A stretch of DNA of 64,000 nucleotides, taken from Pictodentalium vernedei. Its lineage: Eukaryota; Mollusca; Scaphopoda; Dentaliida; Dentaliidae. The notes under the pieces were generated by a model that was not told the DNA's origin, ran no database searches, and saw only the letters and a program-made list of their open reading frames with translations. The DNA lies in contig CM062294.1 in the NCBI GenBank assembly GCA_031216915.1, positions 28,024,985 through 28,088,984 on the forward strand, written 5' to 3'. Below, piece by piece: positions 19,861 to 31,965 of the stretch (positions are counted from its first letter, which is position 1; every line of letters starts with the position of its first letter). The position numbers and the translations under genes are program-made.

Positions 19861-22416
19861 ACAAGAGGCCCCAAGAGGCCCGAGGGCGCTCACCTGATAT
19901 GGTAGCCTAAATATCAACCCAAAGAATTGATTTCAAGTTGCAATTGCTCCTCCTAAGAAAAGCTTATACCAAATATCCAAAGATTCTGACCAGTGGATTA
20001 AAAAAAGAAGATTTTTAAAGAATATTCCTCATATTGAACTAAGTTATAATTCGGGCTTCCACAGGGAGCCCATATATGAACCCAGGGACTGGGCTTTAAC
20101 AAACTTGAATCTCACCCCCTTAAGGATGCTGCACACCAAATATCAAACATTCCGACTGCTGGATCTGAAGAAGAAGATTTTTAAAGAAAATTCCTCATTT
20201 TGAACTAAGTTACAATTCAAACTCCCACAGTGAGTCCAAATATGGACCTAGGGTCATGGCTTGAACAAACTTGAATCTCACCCCCTAAGGATGTTGCATA
20301 TCAAATATCAAAACATTCCAACTGCTGGATCTGAAGAAGATTTTTAAAGAAAATTCCTCATTTTGAACTAAGTTATAATTCGGGCTACCCCAGTAAGCCC
20401 AAATATGAATCCAGGGACTTGGCTTAAACAAACTTGAATCTCACCCCCTAAGCATGGTGCATACCCAATATCAAAAGATTCTGCCTGCTGGATCTTGAGA
20501 AGAAGATTTTCAAAGAAATTTGCCAGAAATGCACTAAGTTCGAATTCGAGCTTCTATAGTGAGCCCAAATATGAATCCAGGGGGCCTATTTGAGCAAACT
20601 TGAATCACATCCACCCCACAACGTTGCATGCCAAATATCAAAAGATTCTGCCTGCTGGATCTTGAGAAGAAGATTTTTGAAGAAATTTGCCTGAAATGCA
20701 CTAAGTTCGAATTCGAGCTTCTATACTGAGCCCAAATATAAACCCAGTGGGCCGATTTGAACAAACTTGAATCAGATCCACCCCACAATTTTGCATACCA
20801 AATATCAAAAGATTCTGCTTGCTGGAGCTGGAGAAGAAGATTTTTTACGAAATTTACCTGAAATGCATCAAGTTCGAATTCGGGCTTCTATAGTGAGCCC
20901 AAATATGAATCCAGGGGGCCGATTTGAACAAACTTGAATCAGATCCACCCCACAATGTTGCATACCAAATATCAAAAGATTCTGCCTGCTGGATCTGGAG
21001 AAGAAGATTTTTAAGAAATTTACCTGAAATGCATTAAGTTCGAATTCGGGCTTCTACAGTGAGCCCAAATATGAATCCAGGGGGCCGATTTGAACAAACT
21101 TGAATCACATCCACCCCACAATGTTGCATACCAAATATCAAAAGATTCTGCCTGCTGGATCTGGAGAAGAAGATTTTTAAAGAAATTTGCCTGAATGCAC
21201 TAAGTTCGAATTCGAGCTTCTATACTGAGCCCAAATATAAACCCGGGGGGGGGGGGGGGGGCGATTTGAACAAACTTGAATCAGATCCAACCCACAATGT
21301 TGCATGCCAAATATCAAAAGATTCTGCCTGCTGGATCTGGAGAAGACGATTTTTTTTAATAAATTTGCCTGAAATGCAATAAGTTCGAATTCGGGCTTCT
21401 ATAGTGAGCCCAAATATGAATCCAGGGAGCCGATTTGAACAAACTTCAATCAGATCGACCCCACAATGTTGCATACCGAATATCAAAAGATTCTGCCTGC
21501 TGGATCTGGAGGAGAAGATTTTTAAAAAATTTGCCTGAAATGCACTAAGTTCGAAATCGGGCTCCTATACTGAGCCCAAATATGAACCCGGGGGGGGGGG
21601 GGGGGGAGGGGGCGATTTGAACAAACTTGAATCAGATCCACCCTACAATGTTGCATACCAATATCAAAAGATTCTGCCTGCTGGATCTGAAGAAAAAGAT
21701 TTTTTTAATCTTTTTTCCATTGCCTACAGTGTTAAAAAGTGCTGACGCAGCACTTTTTCAAAAGTCCTGAAAAAATATCTTGTGATCAAACGGATAGGGA
21801 TTTTTTTAACCACTCTATTCTACTGGATAAAAGTAAGCTTTATACAAAATAAGAATTTTCTGTGCCGTGTAGTTTTGGAGATATGGCAGTTTTAAGGTTT
21901 TTCCTATTTTTAGCTCCCAAGGTTCCCACGGGGCAATGAGAAATTTATTTTTAACATCAATCAACTACTTATGATCCATTATCATCTCATATCAAATTTG
22001 GTTCAAATCGACCTGACGGTTCTGAAAATAGAAATTTTAGGCGTGGCTAAAATTTTTGCCCCTCCCATAACGAAGGCAAATAATGCCCGAGAAACCTCTC
22101 TTGAACAAACTTGATTCTAAACCTCAAAAGGACTTTGTATACCACATACCAAGTCTCTGCTACTGGTGGTTCATTAGAAGAAGATTTTCAAAAAATTTGG
22201 CCATTTTTTCCCACACATCTGCTCAATATGAACCGAAAACTATTTTGAATAAAAATCAAAATGCCCCTATAGAACCACTATTTACATGAAATTTAATTAA
22301 AATGTGGCCAGTGGTTTAAGAGAAAGAGGCTCAAACACCACCTTCACGACGGATGACTGACGACGGACGAAGAGTGATAAGAAAAGCTCACCCTGACTTT
22401 CAGTCAGGAGAGCTAA
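19861..22416. mobile_element. 2.5-kb non-coding element with internal tandem array
   Basis: The left end is CAAGAGGCCCCAAGAGGCCC with GCTCACCTGAT just inside. The right end has a hairpin (CCTGACTTTCAGTCAGG) then AGCTAA, and read in reverse it gives GCTCTCCTGAC, matching the left motif. The middle holds the tandem array described separately. No transposase is visible. Elements with a GAGGCCC-type start and internal arrays are common in molluscs, but I cannot place this one in a superfamily. The ends do not give a clear Helitron TC...CTRR pair. Confidence 0.7.
20040..21690. repeat. ~185-bp tandem array, about nine units
   Basis: Each unit carries AAGTTCGAATTCGnGCTTCTA, GAGCCCAAATATGAA, CAAACTTGAATC, CACAATGTTGCATACC and AAAAGATTCTGCCTGCTGGA in order. 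The first three units are more diverged. Two units contain poly-G expansions (about 21245-21260 and 21592-21606). Confidence 0.95.
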
Positions 22417-22434
22417 TAAATACTGTAAATTGGT

Positions 22435-22829
22435 TGCGATGGCCTCCACCAGCCTGAACGGGTGCTACAACCATCCATTTGTATTACCGACTGTATGTGT
22501 GATATTAGTCCAACTATCAAAACTAGTCTAGTAAGAAAATACATGACTACTGACAAGAGAGAAATAATATCTTAAATTCCAATCCTGACGAAAATTATGT
22601 GGGGGAGGGGGGGGGGGATATCATACCTCCTAGTCCCCCGCTCCATTAAAACCATTCAGCGGGACGAGCTGGAAAGGTTCATTTTTATGAGGTGCCAAAA
22701 GTTTTGTTGCGGTGGCACAAATTGAAGAAAACAGTGATTTTGTGACCAGTTCAGATAAGGAGCGCCACGAAGATGAGTGATTGGATGGGGACGGAAACCC
22801 GATTTGTTCCGACTGTGATGGATCAAGTT
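22435..22829. other. unassigned
   Basis: The first part (to about 22500) is a diverged satellite unit (CATCCATTTGTATTACCGAC). The remainder shows no supported gene and contains a short G-rich run near 22601-22617. Confidence 0.4.
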
Positions 22830-22915
22830 TCGGACTAACTAATACACCAACTACATCATCAAGGCATGCCTTCCACGAAGGCATGCCTTAATGATGCAGC
22901 TGGAATATTAGTCAG
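22830..22915. repeat. foldback element
   Basis: The arms read ACTAATAnnCCA..TACATCATnAAGGCATGCCTT and mirror around CCACG near 22873. CATCATnAAGGC-like words recur weakly near 18250. Confidence 0.75.
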
Positions 22916-22984
22916 CTGGGATTATATTTAAAAATGTTAAGACTTCTTGGAAATATATTTGTGAATAAATAAAATATCCATCTA

Positions 22985-25912
22985 GGTGACATCAGGCAAC
23001 GTCTTATTTAATTAACACACATCGTACCAGTATTCCTAATTAATCATGCTGCACCACCCTCAGCCCAAATCAGGTACTACACACATCCATTTGTATTACC
23101 GACACGCCCTCTACCAGTACTCCTAAATGATCACGCTACCACCCTCTCCGACCCCTTCCCAAATAGCCTGAATCAGGTACTACACACATCCATTTGTTTT
23201 ACCGACACGCCCCCTACCTACTAACTGATCACGCTACCACCCTCTCCGACCCCATCCCCCAATAGCCTGAATCAGGTACTACACTCCCCTTCCCCAATAG
23301 TCTGAATCAAGTACGATACACATCCATTTGTATGACTGACACACACCCTACCAGTGCCCCTAATTGATCACGCTACCACCCTCTCTGACCCCATCCCCCA
23401 ATAGCCTGAATCAGGTACTACACTCCCCTCCCCCAATAGTCTGAATCAGGTATGATACACATCCATTTGTATGTCTGACACACACCCTACCAGTGCCCCT
23501 AATTGATCACGCTACCACCCTCTCTGACCCCATCCCCCAGTAGCCTGAATCAGGTACTACACTCCCTCTCCAATAGTCTAAATCAGGTACTACACACCTC
23601 CATTTGTATGACGGACACATACCCTACCAGTACCCCTAATTGATCACACTACCACCCTCTCCGACCCCATCCCCCAATAGCCTGAATCAGATACTACACT
23701 CCCTCCCAATAGCCTGAATCAGGTACTGCACTCCCTCCCCAATAGTCTGAATCAGGTACGATACACATCCATTTGTATGACTGACACACACCCTACCAGT
23801 GCCCCTAATTGATCACGCTACCACCCTCTCTGACCCCATCCCCCAATAGCCTGAATCAGGTACTACACTCCCCTCCCCCAATAGTCTGAATCAGGTACGA
23901 TACACATCCATTTGTATGACTGACACACACCCTACCAGTGCCCCTAATTGATCACACTACCACCCTCTCCGACCCCATCCCCCAATAGCCTGAATCAGAT
24001 ACTACACTCCCTCCCAATAGCCTGAATCAGGTACTGCACTCCCTCCCCAATAGTCTGAATCAGGTACGATACACATCCATTTGTATGACTGACACACACT
24101 CTACCAGTACTCCTAATTGATCACGCTACCACCCTCTCCGACCCCCTCCCCAGCAGCCTGAAGCGGGTACTACACTCCCTCCCAATAGCATGAATCAGGT
24201 ACTACACACGTCCATTTGTATGATTGACACGCATCCTACCAGTACTTCTAATTGATCACGCTACCACCCTCTCCGACCCCTTCCCAAATAGCCTGAATCA
24301 GGTACTACACACATCCATTTGTATTACCGACACGCCCCCTACCTACTAACTGATCACGCTACCACCCTCTCCGACCCCATCCCCCAATAGCCTGAATCAG
24401 GTACTACACTCCCCTTCCCCAATAGTCTGAATCAGGTACGATACACATCCATTTGTATGACTGACACACACCCTACCAGTACCCCTAATTGATCAAGCTA
24501 CCTCCCTATCTGACCCCATCCCACAATGGCCTGAATCAGGTACTACACTCCCTCCCCAATAGTCTGAATCAGGTACTACACACCTCCATTTGTATGACTG
24601 ATACATACCCTACCAGTACCCCTAATTGATAACACTACCACCCTCTCCGACCCCATCCCCCAATAGCCTGAATCAGATACTACACTCCCTCCCAATAGCC
24701 TGAATCAGGTACTACACTCCCTCCCCAATAGTCTGAATCAGGTACGATACACATCCATTTGTATGACTGACACACACCCTACCAGTACTCCTAATTGATC
24801 ACGCTACCACCCTCACCGACCCCCTCCCCAGCAGCCTGAATCGGGTACTACACTCCCTCCCAATAGCCTGAATCAGGTACTACACACGTCCATTTGTATG
24901 ATTGACACGCATCCTACCAGTACTCCTAATTGATCACGCTACCACCCTCTCCGACCCCCTCCCCAGCAGCCTGAAAAAGGTACTACACATGTCCATTTGT
25001 ATGATTGACACGTATCCTACTAGTACACCTAATTGTTCACGCTACCACCGTCTCTCACCCACTCCCCAGCAGCCTGAAAAAGGTACTACACATGTCCATT
25101 TGTATGATTGACACGCATCCTACCAGTACACCAAATTTTTCACGCTACCTCCCTCTCGACCCCCTCCGCCAACTCTATGAATCAGGAACTACACACCTCT
25201 ATTTGTATGAGTGACACGCACCCTACAAATACTCTTAATTGATCACGCTATCACCCCCTCCGAACCCTCCCCAATAGCCTGAATCAGGTACTACGCACCT
25301 CCATTTGTATGACTGACAAGCACCCTACCCGGACTCCTAATTGACCAGGCTACCACCCACTGCCACCCCCCTCCCCAACAGCCTGAATTAGGTACTACAC
25401 ACGTCCATTTGTATGACCGACACGCATCCTACCAGTACTCCTAGCTGATCACGCTACCATCCTCTCCGACCCCCCCCCCCCCAACAGCCTGAATCAGGTA
25501 CTACACACGTCCATTTGTATGACCGACACGCATCCTACCAGTACTCCTAACTGATCACGCTACCATCCTCTTCGACCCCCCCCCCCCCCAACAGCCTGAA
25601 TCAGGTACTACACACGTCCATTTGTATGACCGACACGCATCCTACCAGTACTCCTAACTGATCACGCTACCATCCTCTTCGACCCCCCCCCCCCCCCCAA
25701 CAGCCTGAATCAGGTACTACACACGTCCATTTGTATGACCGACACGCATCCTACCAGTACTCCTAAATGATCACGCTACCACCCTCTTCGACCCCCTCCC
25801 CAACAGCCTGAATCAGGTACTACACACCTCCATTTGTATGACTGACACAGAACCCTACCAGTACCCTCAATTTATCAGGCTACCACCCTTTCCGACCCCC
25901 TTCCCCAACAGC
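22985..25912. repeat. ~118-bp satellite/minisatellite array
   Basis: About two dozen units carry AGCCTGAATCAGGTACTACA, CATCCATTTGTATGAC, GACACnCnCCCTACCAGTAC, CTAATTGATCACGCTACCAC and CCCTCTCCGACCCC. Many units have an extra ~35-bp duplication of the GAATCAGGTACTACACTCCC part. Higher-order periods are visible: blocks near 23330, 23760 and 24420 repeat as groups. Diverged outlier units lie at 19460-19497 and 22434-22500. Confidence 0.97.
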
Positions 25913-25959
25913 CCAAAATCCTTTACGGCCCGCCACCCGCTTCAAGCTGATGTAAAAAT

Positions 25960-26780
25960 GGTAAGAACATTTTTTTGTCGGGCGTTCCGGATTTTTAACA
26001 GCCCTCGGGTAATGAATAACAGCCCTTTGGTTTAGTAATAGTTATTATTTTATTATTACGTGTTAAGGTTTATTAACGGCCCGAGAGGAATGAATACCAG
26101 TCAGACTGACTGTTATTCATTCCTCTCGTGCTGTTAATAAACCTTAACACCCTCCAAACTCAAGTTATTGTTGTAGTATTACCACTTAAGCGTGCGTTCT
26201 CTAGTATATTAACGGAGTTCAGCGGCCGGTAAAACACTGTCATTCATGACGTCATGCAACCGGGCACGAGCGGCGGGCGTTAATTAAAATACAATTCATT
26301 AACAGCCCGCAGTCAGCTTCCGGTATTGGTAATAATAGCAATAACATGATTTTATTGGGCGTCCCGGTTTATTAACCGCCTTTGAGGACTGAATAACAGC
26401 CCTCTGCCTTAATACGGTAATAATCCTCAGGCTGTTCTTCTTTTCTCTCGGGCCATTAATAAACCTAACGCCCTCCAAGGTCGTGTTATTGTTATATTAT
26501 TATCACTTTAGCGGGAATGCTGTAGTATGTTAACGCAGTTTAGCGATGCGGTAAAACTCAGTACTTCACGGCGTAATACAACCGGAAGCGGGCGATGGGC
26601 GTTAATGAAAACAAGATTCATTAAAAGCCCGCCGCCAAAATGATTTTGTCGGACGTCTCGGTTCATTAACTGCCCTCGAGGACTGACTAACTTACAGCCA
26701 TCAGGATTATTAACAGCAATAACGGTAATAAACCCTCGGATGTCATTCATTCCTCGCGAGCCGTTAATAAACCGTAACGC
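25960..26780. repeat. ~320-bp tandem units with a foldback
   Basis: The phrases TTTATTAAC.GCC, GAATAACAGCCCTC, TAATAAACCTTAAC.CCTCCAA, GTTATTGTT.TA.TAT and CGGTAAAAC recur two to three times. The first unit contains an inverted repeat (26066-26146), arms GGTTTATTAACGGC and GAGAGGAATGAATA with their mirrors. Confidence 0.8.
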
Positions 26781-26788
26781 AGGCCTGG

Positions 26789-27585
26789 CATTCTGAAAAA
26801 TGCAGGAGGGCAAAAAATCGCTCTCCTCAATCAGCTTAGGGCTTAGGAGAGCAATTAGCTTTACACAGCATTTTAAGTATCCAATTGAACGAACTCATTG
26901 AAACTGAAACCAACAGACTACATCAGTGATTTTATTAACTTTACTAAGGTAAAGCGAAATCTCTTAGACATCTAGATGTCTCACTCAACAACCGAACACA
27001 CACTTGACAAGACCTGTGTGTGTACCCAGACCTGTTGTCCAAGAAAGTCATACACCTACCACTACCACCTTCAACCCCCCAAGGGGGGTTGAAGGTGGTA
27101 GTGGTAGGTGTATGACTTTCTTGGACAACAGGTCTACTTGAATCTACAGTCACATCCTGGTGCAAGTGTTTCAAGTGACAGGATAGTAGTAATGGTAGTA
27201 TATTATATTGTCAATATTCCTTGAATAATTACCCCTGAAACTGTGATGTCAGTTGTTGAACTTGAAACTGACAGAAAAAAAAAATATTGCTGTGACCCAT
27301 TTTGCTTCAAATGATTGCAACTGTGTTTGGGTATGGTCGCAGCCATTACCTTTTACCACTAAACCACTTTCAAAATGAAATTACTTGATGTTATGTGACT
27401 TCGAAGTTAAATTGCATTTTTGCTTTACACCAAAAATTTAATGTGAGCATAATACATGTAATCTCAATCATCCCAGACCAAAATATTTAGGAGGACAATT
27501 TTTCGCTCTCCTTAATTCTTTCAGGAGGGCAGTAAGGAGAGCTAATAAAAAATCGCTCTCCTGAAATTGCCAAGCCTGGTAACGC
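26789..27585. mobile_element. element with short inverted ends, holding a perfect palindrome
   Basis: The left end CAGGCCTGGCATTCTG and right end TTGCCAAGCCTGG are inverted relatives, with TAACG on both outer sides. Subterminal CGCTCTCCT/AGGAGAGC motifs occur at both ends. The host tandem unit resumes directly after it (TAACGCTCTCCAAACTCACG), so the insertion is resolved. Confidence 0.6.
27028..27135. repeat. perfect 108-bp palindrome (53-nt arms, 2-nt loop)
   Basis: The left arm starts AGACCTGTTGTCCAAG and runs to AACCCCCC. The right arm is its exact reverse complement with no mismatch, and only AA separates them. The open frame on the minus strand is a by-product. Confidence 0.95.
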
Positions 27586-28284
27586 TCTCCAAACTCACGT
27601 TATTGTTAAATTATGATCCAGATACAGAACTAATGAACAGTGACTGAAGATAGAAGAGAACTATGGGAACGAAGATCGAATAGAAGAATATTCTGAACAT
27701 ATAACGGAAAACAAAGTGTAGTGAATAGAACAAACTTTAATGAGAACGGAACAGAAGAAGATCGAATTTATACCATTCTCACCAATGTTACTACCTGTGA
27801 AAAGCTCGCTTGTTAGATTTTAGCTTTTAACCCCACTACCGGTGTAAAGCTTCTACTGTGGTTAAAACGATTTCAATGGGAATTCCATTACAAACATTTA
27901 CACCAACAGTAGAAACCACATCCAACTTGACCTTTGACATGACTCAACTTGCCGCCTTCGATACATCCACGCTTTCATTCAAATATAGGCCATGCGGTAC
28001 TATCTGCTACGTGTAATGAAGTATTATGTTTAAAATACCTACAATTAAATATTTAAAATAAAATTTAAGAATTCTTAATAATAATATGACTGAAAAAGCA
28101 AGGTAACTTCAATCAACTTTGATGATTGGTCTAGCTAACAATCCAGTATTCACGTGCAGTCGGAAATATTGCCCGTCGGCGCATACATGTATGTAATCAA
28201 AACAAACGCACGTGTTTGCGATAGAAAATATCGTTTTTTCTATATTTTAACTGGCAAAGTCGAGTATTTATTAGGAGCATGGTC
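27586..28284. other. unassigned
   Basis: No supported gene. Words near 27880-27940 (ACAGTAGAAACCACATCCAA) recur weakly near 59365, suggesting an old dispersed repeat. Confidence 0.35.
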
Positions 28285-28440
28285 TAAATAAAACAAATAG
28301 GTACTACGGCCCTTTATCAGATTTAAACCATTTGTAGAATGAGGGTTTTAACCACTCGGCAGAGCCTCGTGGTTAAAACCCTTATCCAACGCGTGGTATT
28401 TCTGATTACCGGTCCTAGTACCTATTTATTCTATACTTCC
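28285..28440. repeat. foldback element
   Basis: The arms AATAGGTACTA .. GAGGGTTTTAACCAC are mirrored by GTGGTTAAAACCCTTATCC .. TAGTACCTATTT. Its right end (ATCTGATTACCGGTCCTAGT) recurs at 62890-62925. Confidence 0.75.
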
Positions 28441-28547
28441 GTTTATTTCAACGAAGTGTGAAGAGCTAATACGGTTAAGTTTTACATCATACAGGAGGGG
28501 GACATTTTCGTTTAACCCCCTGCACACTGGTATTAAAATATCCAAAT

Positions 28548-28705
28548 TTCAAGAAGCAATTTGTAGCACAATGCAAGATGAAATTTAATTAATTCAATTT
28601 TGTTTGACAGAGCTCAGTGTGCTCTGTCAAACAAGATTGAATTTGTTAAATTCGGTTTTATTTCGTCGAGAACATAATTTACTGCTTGAAATTTTAAATT
28701 GCAAA
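28548..28705. repeat. foldback element
   Basis: The inner arms TTCAATTTTGTTTGACAGAG and CTCTGTCAAACAAGATTGAA flank CTCAGTGTG. The outer parts AAATTTCAAGAAGCAATTTG and the mirrored TGCTTGAAATTT extend the inverted repeat. Confidence 0.8.
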
Positions 28706-29129
28706 TGTATAGTGTTTTAATTATTCAACAAAATATAAATAAGTTTTAAAAAAAATTTAAGAAATATAATAAAATGTTGATCAGATCACTCCGACAGAAG
28801 AAAGTGCTTTTGTTGATCGAATGAGAGATTTTCAATGTCCACCTTAAATCTCCTCTCAATCACGTAGACAGATAACAGCACGTAGGAAGCGGGGGTCTTG
28901 GTAATGTCTGTAACTGTTGTCTATAGTGTCAAACTGTGCTGGAATAATCCTTTTCCCCGCGACAAAAAATGAAAATGAATACACAGATAATGAATAAAAA
29001 CATAAGAATAGGAAAAAAATAAAGGAAAGTGTATTTACACTCCAAAAGATGTGAGTATTCGTGATACAAAACAGACATTGAGAAAGTGCTAGGCACACCA
29101 CGTGTGCGATCTTGATTTCGCATACGAAC
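28706..29129. other. unassigned
   Basis: AT-rich, with no supported gene. The word AACAGCACGTA here and near 32664 hints that the large inverted element to the right may start further left than I place it. Confidence 0.35.
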
Positions 29130-29884
29130 GTCATGTAAGAACGCAGCTGATTGGGCGTCAGTAGTATAGCAGGAGGATTTCAACCCTCATCACCCTGAGC
29201 TTTGCCGGAGCAACTAGTGTTAAATTCCCATATGAATCGAAGCCATTGCCGAAGCAACTTTTGCCCGTGCAAAATTACGGCTCCATCCCGCTAGACACGG
29301 CAAGTGGTGTACGTACTGCACATATAACACTCTAGTGATATATGTACACATGGGGCTCTGGGTATATAGTTTTGGTGTGTGATGGACAATTAATGGGAAA
29401 GGTGAGAGTTTTCTTCAAAGTTTTCATCTCGAAACAGCTGACGTTGCTATTGACGTCGTGACGTCATGATGCGCACGCGACGTCATAGTGTCGTTGACCA
29501 CTGTTGTTGTCCATCATACAATCTGACATAATGTTATTCGGGTCAGGGGGTATCAGTCTTCTCGTGAGGGGGAGGGGTGGGCTGCTTTGGTAGTATTGGT
29601 ATATATCCATGCTGGTATACTATTTGGCATTTGGCCTGCATATTATCCTATGCCTACTATAGCTAGGTCAAGCAGTAATGTTGGAATGGGGGGTGGGGGG
29701 GGGGGGGGGGGGGCTCTTCTATGGTCGCCCAGTGCGGTATTGCGAGATAGTTCTTGGTGGTTTAGATTTGCAGTATAGGATGAATGGTCTGTTGGTCTAT
29801 TACCCCGTTTGTTTAGAACGAAGGGGGTGGGGGGGGGGGGGGCGTAGGATGCACGGTACATTCCCCTGTTAGTCCTCTGTATTA

Positions 29885-30790
29885 TTAACCAATCTCTAAG
29901 GCTCCTCATTTGCGATATGGGTTTCGAGTCATTCGAGCAATGACTTATCGGTAACTGTTCAATAACTTATTGGGAGAATAATTTGGGATAGTCATGTCCT
30001 GGGGCGGCCCAGAAGGCTGGGCCAAACAAGTAATGGTATCCTTAGATAAGTATCCTATAAAAAGTATCCTCAAATAATATAATACCAGGCCAGAGGTATC
30101 CTCAAATACCGAAATGAGTCGACGAGCAGTATGTGCGAGTAACTCGAACGAGCAATTGCTCTATAGCTCATTTGCTCGATGGGCTTCGAGTCATTCGAGC
30201 AATATGTCGAGTCACTCGATCGAGCAATTACTCTAAAGCTCATTTGATTTGTTCGATGGGCTTCGAGTCATTCAAGCAATGACTTTTCAGTAACTGCTCG
30301 ATAGCTTATTAGTACTATTAACTTACCGAATCCTTTGTATTATCTTATGGCTTATTGGTAGTCCGTAATGCTAGGTGAGACAGTATTATAACCGTTTGTC
30401 CCTGTTAATCCTCTGTATTCTTAACCAATCTCTAAGGCTCATTTGCTCGATGGGTTTCGAGTCATTCGAGCAATGACTTATCAGTAACTGTTCAATAACT
30501 TATTGGGAGAATTTGGGATTCGTATGTCTTAGGGTGGCTCAGAAGCCTGGGCCACATAGGTAATAGTATCCTTAGATAAGTATCCTATAAAAGGTATCCT
30601 CAAATACTAATACAATACCATGCCATAGATATCCTCAAATACCGAACTGAGTCGACGAGTAGAATGTGCGAGTCACCCGAACGAGCAATTGCTTGATAGC
30701 TCATTTGCTCGATGGACTTCGAGTCATTCGAGCAATGACTTATCAGTAACTACTCCATAGATTCATGGGTTTAGTAATTTTATAAGCTTT
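29885..30790. repeat. ~537-bp tandem repeat inside the large foldback
   Basis: AACCAATCTCTAAGGCTC .. TTCGAGTCATTCGAGCAATG .. CAATAACTTATTGGGAGAAT .. ATCCTTAGATAAGTATCC begins at about 29886 and again at about 30423. CGAGTCATTCGAGCAAT also recurs in shorter sub-repeats (30190, 30260, 30718). Confidence 0.85.
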
Positions 30791-31084
30791 TGTTATACAC
30801 AAGGGAGACAACTTTCTATGGATATGTTTAAATTGCGGGAAATGAAGTAATATGAATGGTTAATCAGGTTCCGTAAAGTGAACAGATTGAATGATCTGGA
30901 TAAATGAAACAAGAACAAGTGTACTTGAAATGGGGTACGAACTACTGACATTACGTACCACCTTAACTGTAATAGGCCGATACAAAGTCTTCAGGAGGTT
31001 AATGCTATCAACGGTTAAGATGGTACCTACAGGGGAATATACCAACCATACTCTGCTGCCGTTCCTTACTACCAGGCATTAACA

Positions 31085-31965
31085 CCACCCCACAATTCGC
31101 TTGATAATATAAAGCATCTGGTGGATTAGTAGTACCAAGGGCCATCCAGGGACCTACAGGGGTATATACAGCCTATGCCATACTACCGTTCTAAACCACC
31201 AATCATTACCCCCACCCCACAATACCACTTGACCTACCATAACGTACTACCTGTACCAGCCATATAATAAAACGAAGCAATCGGTTGGTTAATAGTACCA
31301 AGCACTAACAGGGGCCTACAGGGGTATATAACGTGCATTCTATACTACCGTTCTAAACTACCCGGCATAACCTCTACTCACAATACCTCTTGGCGTAGCA
31401 TTACATACTACCTATACCAGTCATAGGATAACACCAAGCATTAGGTGGATTAATAGTACTAAGGGCTAACATGGGACCTGTAGGGGTGCAAAAACGCCCA
31501 TCCAATACTACCACACTAGGCGTCCATGCATTACACCCACCCACCCCACAATAATGTCTGTCCCCCGCATTACTACCTAACCCAGTCATGGGATGACACA
31601 AAACATTAATTCTATTAGTGGTACCAATGGATTTAGGGGGGGGGGGCACAGAGGTGTATATCGCCCATACCATACTGCTCTTCTGCACTACAAGGCATTA
31701 CCGCCACCCCCATCTCACAATCTCACAATACCACTGGACCTGCCATACGTACTACCTATACCAGTCATAATAATACAAAGCAATCGGTTGGTTAATAATA
31801 CAGAGAGCTAACAAGGGACCTACAGGGGTATATACCATGCATCCTACGCCCCCCGTTTTAAACAAACGATTATAATACTACCTGACCTAGCATTACGAAC
31901 TACCAATACCAGCCATAAGTTAATACAAAGGATTCGGTAACTTAATGGTACTAAGGGGGCAATAG
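31085..31965. repeat. ~160-bp tandem array inside the large foldback
   Basis: About six units carry AnnAAGCA.TnGGTnGnTTA, ATAGTACCAAG, GGGACCTACAGGGGTATATA, TACTACCGTTCTAAACnACC and CCACCCCACAAT. A poly-G run sits at 31638-31645, and a poly-C run at 32048-32062 mirrors the poly-G at about 29694-29712 in the other arm. Confidence 0.85.

Noticed and set aside
19861-22416. Classification of the 2.5-kb element as a Helitron
   Set aside because: The right end (hairpin then CTAA) is suggestive, but the left end does not start with TC and no Rep/helicase is present.
22985-25912. Regularly spaced repeats, considered as a CRISPR array
   Set aside because: Units are ~118 bp without unique spacers, in a eukaryotic setting with SINEs and LINEs; it is a satellite.
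26508-26813. 101-codon reverse frame
   Set aside because: It lies across the ~320-bp tandem unit and the left end of an inserted element; the frame crosses their junction.
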